Positions 5,025 through 5,808 of a stretch of 5,808 nt of DNA are shown in pieces. The DNA comes from 2-12-FULL-41-16 sp964473715. Lineage in GTDB: Bacteria > Patescibacteriota > Patescibacteriia > Magasanikbacterales > UBA922. The DNA lies in assembly GCA_964473715.1 (NCBI GenBank), contig CAYYQC010000046.1:1-5808 (forward strand), read 5' to 3'. How positions within the stretch are numbered: the stretch's first letter is position 1; each line of letters begins with the position of its first letter. A model generated the notes under the pieces. It made no database searches and had not been told where the DNA came from. It worked only from the letters and a program-made list of their open reading frames with translations. The translations under genes and the position numbers were made by a program.

Positions 5025-5074
5025 ACAATGTAGGTGAACCCAAACGGGTGGTCGACACCATAAATAAAGGAAAT

Positions 5075-5808
5075 ATGTCATATTCAGTCCAAGCCCTAGC
5101 CACACTTGCTAACACCAGCGTGCGCACGCTTCATTATTATGATGAGATTGGTTTACTTTCGCCCAGTCGAATTTTGCCAAATGGGTATCGGCAATATGAA
5201 GAGCCTGAACTTTTGAAACTTCAGCAAATTCTTTTTTTTCGGGAATTAGATTTTGCTCTCGCAGATATTAAGCGAATTTTAAATTCGCCATACTTTGACC
5301 TGGCCACAGCTTTGGCAGATCATAGAAAATTAATTGAACTCAAGAAAAAGCGTCTCAATAAATTAATTCACACTATCGATGAGACGGTTAAAAAACTTAA
5401 CCATGAAAATAATATGCCAGACGAAGAATTATATGATTCTTTCAAAGATGAGGAAATGAAAGAATATGCACAAGAAGCAAAAGAAAAATGGGGAAATACT
5501 GACGCGTATAAACAATCAGAGGCAAAAGTGAGTAAAATGACCAAGGTGCAAATGCAAAAATTAAAAGATGACGGCAAAAAACATATGCAGGACTTGGCCA
5601 AGGCAATGGACCTACCCATTGAGAGTCCAGAAGTGCAGGCACTCATTAAAAAAAGCCATGATGCTGTAAATTTTTTCTATGACTGTAGTTACGAAATGTT
5701 CCGCAACCTGGGCAAAATGTACCAAGATGACCCGCGCTACACTGCTTATTATGAAAAATTTAGACCCGGGTTAGCGGCTTTTGTACAAAAAGCAATTGAT
5801 TTTTATTG
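5075..5808 (+). CDS. MerR-family regulator, TipAL-like with TipAS domain (3' end cut by window)
   Basis: The open frame runs from ATG 5075 to the window edge, giving 244 codons with no stop reached; TipAL-type proteins are about 250 residues, so only the last few are probably missing. Residues 3-70 are a MerR winged helix-turn-helix: YSVQALATLANTSVRTLHYY, then DEIGLLSPSR, NGYRQYEEPEL and LQQILFFRELDFALADIKRIL. A long dimerisation helix follows (about 76-110, rich in Lys and Leu). Residues about 125-244 match the TipAS ligand domain: AQEAKEKWGNTDAYKQSE (132-149), SPEVQALIKKSHDAVNFFYDCS (184-205) and LGKMYQDDPRYTAYYEKFRPGLAAFVQKA (212-240). TipAS domains bind thiopeptide antibiotics or other hydrophobic ligands and switch the dimer to activate promoters with long spacers. 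The actual ligand is unknown. An AAGGA site (5067-5071) supports the start, though spacing is short. An autoregulatory promoter of the expected form lies just upstream, and the GC-rich 108-residue gene is divergent. Confidence 0.92.
   Translation, partial: MSYSVQALATLANTSVRTLHYYDEIGLLSPSRILPNGYRQYEEPELLKLQQILFFRELDFALADIKRILNSPYFDLATALADHRKLIELKKKRLNKLIHTIDETVKKLNHENNMPDEELYDSFKDEEMKEYAQEAKEKWGNTDAYKQSEAKVSKMTKVQMQKLKDDGKKHMQDLAKAMDLPIESPEVQALIKKSHDAVNFFYDCSYEMFRNLGKMYQDDPRYTAYYEKFRPGLAAFVQKAIDFY

Noticed and set aside
5368..5646. Minus-strand 92-codon frame inside the merR-type gene
   Set aside because: It is the antisense of a clear MerR/TipAS coding sequence; its Cys/Ser/Phe-rich translation comes from lysine- and glutamate-rich codons on the plus strand.

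Overview
The window is compact and mostly AT-rich: a hand count gives 35% G+C for bases 2581-2640 and 43% for 3901-3960. Gene junctions are one to a few bases. It looks like a streamlined bacterium, most likely of the Candidate Phyla Radiation (Patescibacteria). This rests on three things: a MutY-like glycosylase of the subfamily without an iron-sulfur cluster, an ECF sigma factor followed by a three-helix membrane protein, and re-initiation style junctions (TAATG, ATGA). The phylum is an inference; no rRNA or other marker gene is present.

Region 1 (38-4411, minus strand) is a six-gene head-to-tail cluster. In transcription order it holds an ECF sigma-70 factor, a membrane protein that is a candidate anti-sigma factor, a membrane-anchored PQQ-type sugar dehydrogenase, a small four-repeat '4-fold beta flower' protein, an AlkD-type DNA glycosylase and a MutY-like adenine glycosylase. 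The sigma/membrane-protein pair overlaps by 1 nt. The last four genes are joined by 1-nt gaps or a 4-nt overlap. A candidate promoter inside the 3' end of the membrane-protein gene could start a separate four-gene transcript. The layout pairs an envelope-sensing sigma module with a secreted oxidoreductase and two base-excision-repair enzymes, but co-regulation is not proven.

Region 2 (about 4461-4922, minus strand) is a GC-rich island, 57-62% G+C in the three 60-base rows I counted. It encodes a 108-residue protein with a possible zinc site (C21-x2-C24 and C74-x2-H77) and the best Shine-Dalgarno sequence in the window. A hairpin abuts that ribosome binding site, two more hairpins lie at and after the stop codon, and a strong intrinsic terminator closes the unit. 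It looks like a self-contained, probably acquired, single-gene unit and is the least explained part of the window.

Region 3 (4923-5808, plus strand) holds a divergently transcribed MerR/TipAL-type regulator, running off the right edge. Its promoter has the long 19-bp spacer typical of MerR-activated promoters. It shares a 183-bp intergenic region with the 108-residue gene.

No tRNA, rRNA, CRISPR array, transposase or attachment site was seen.
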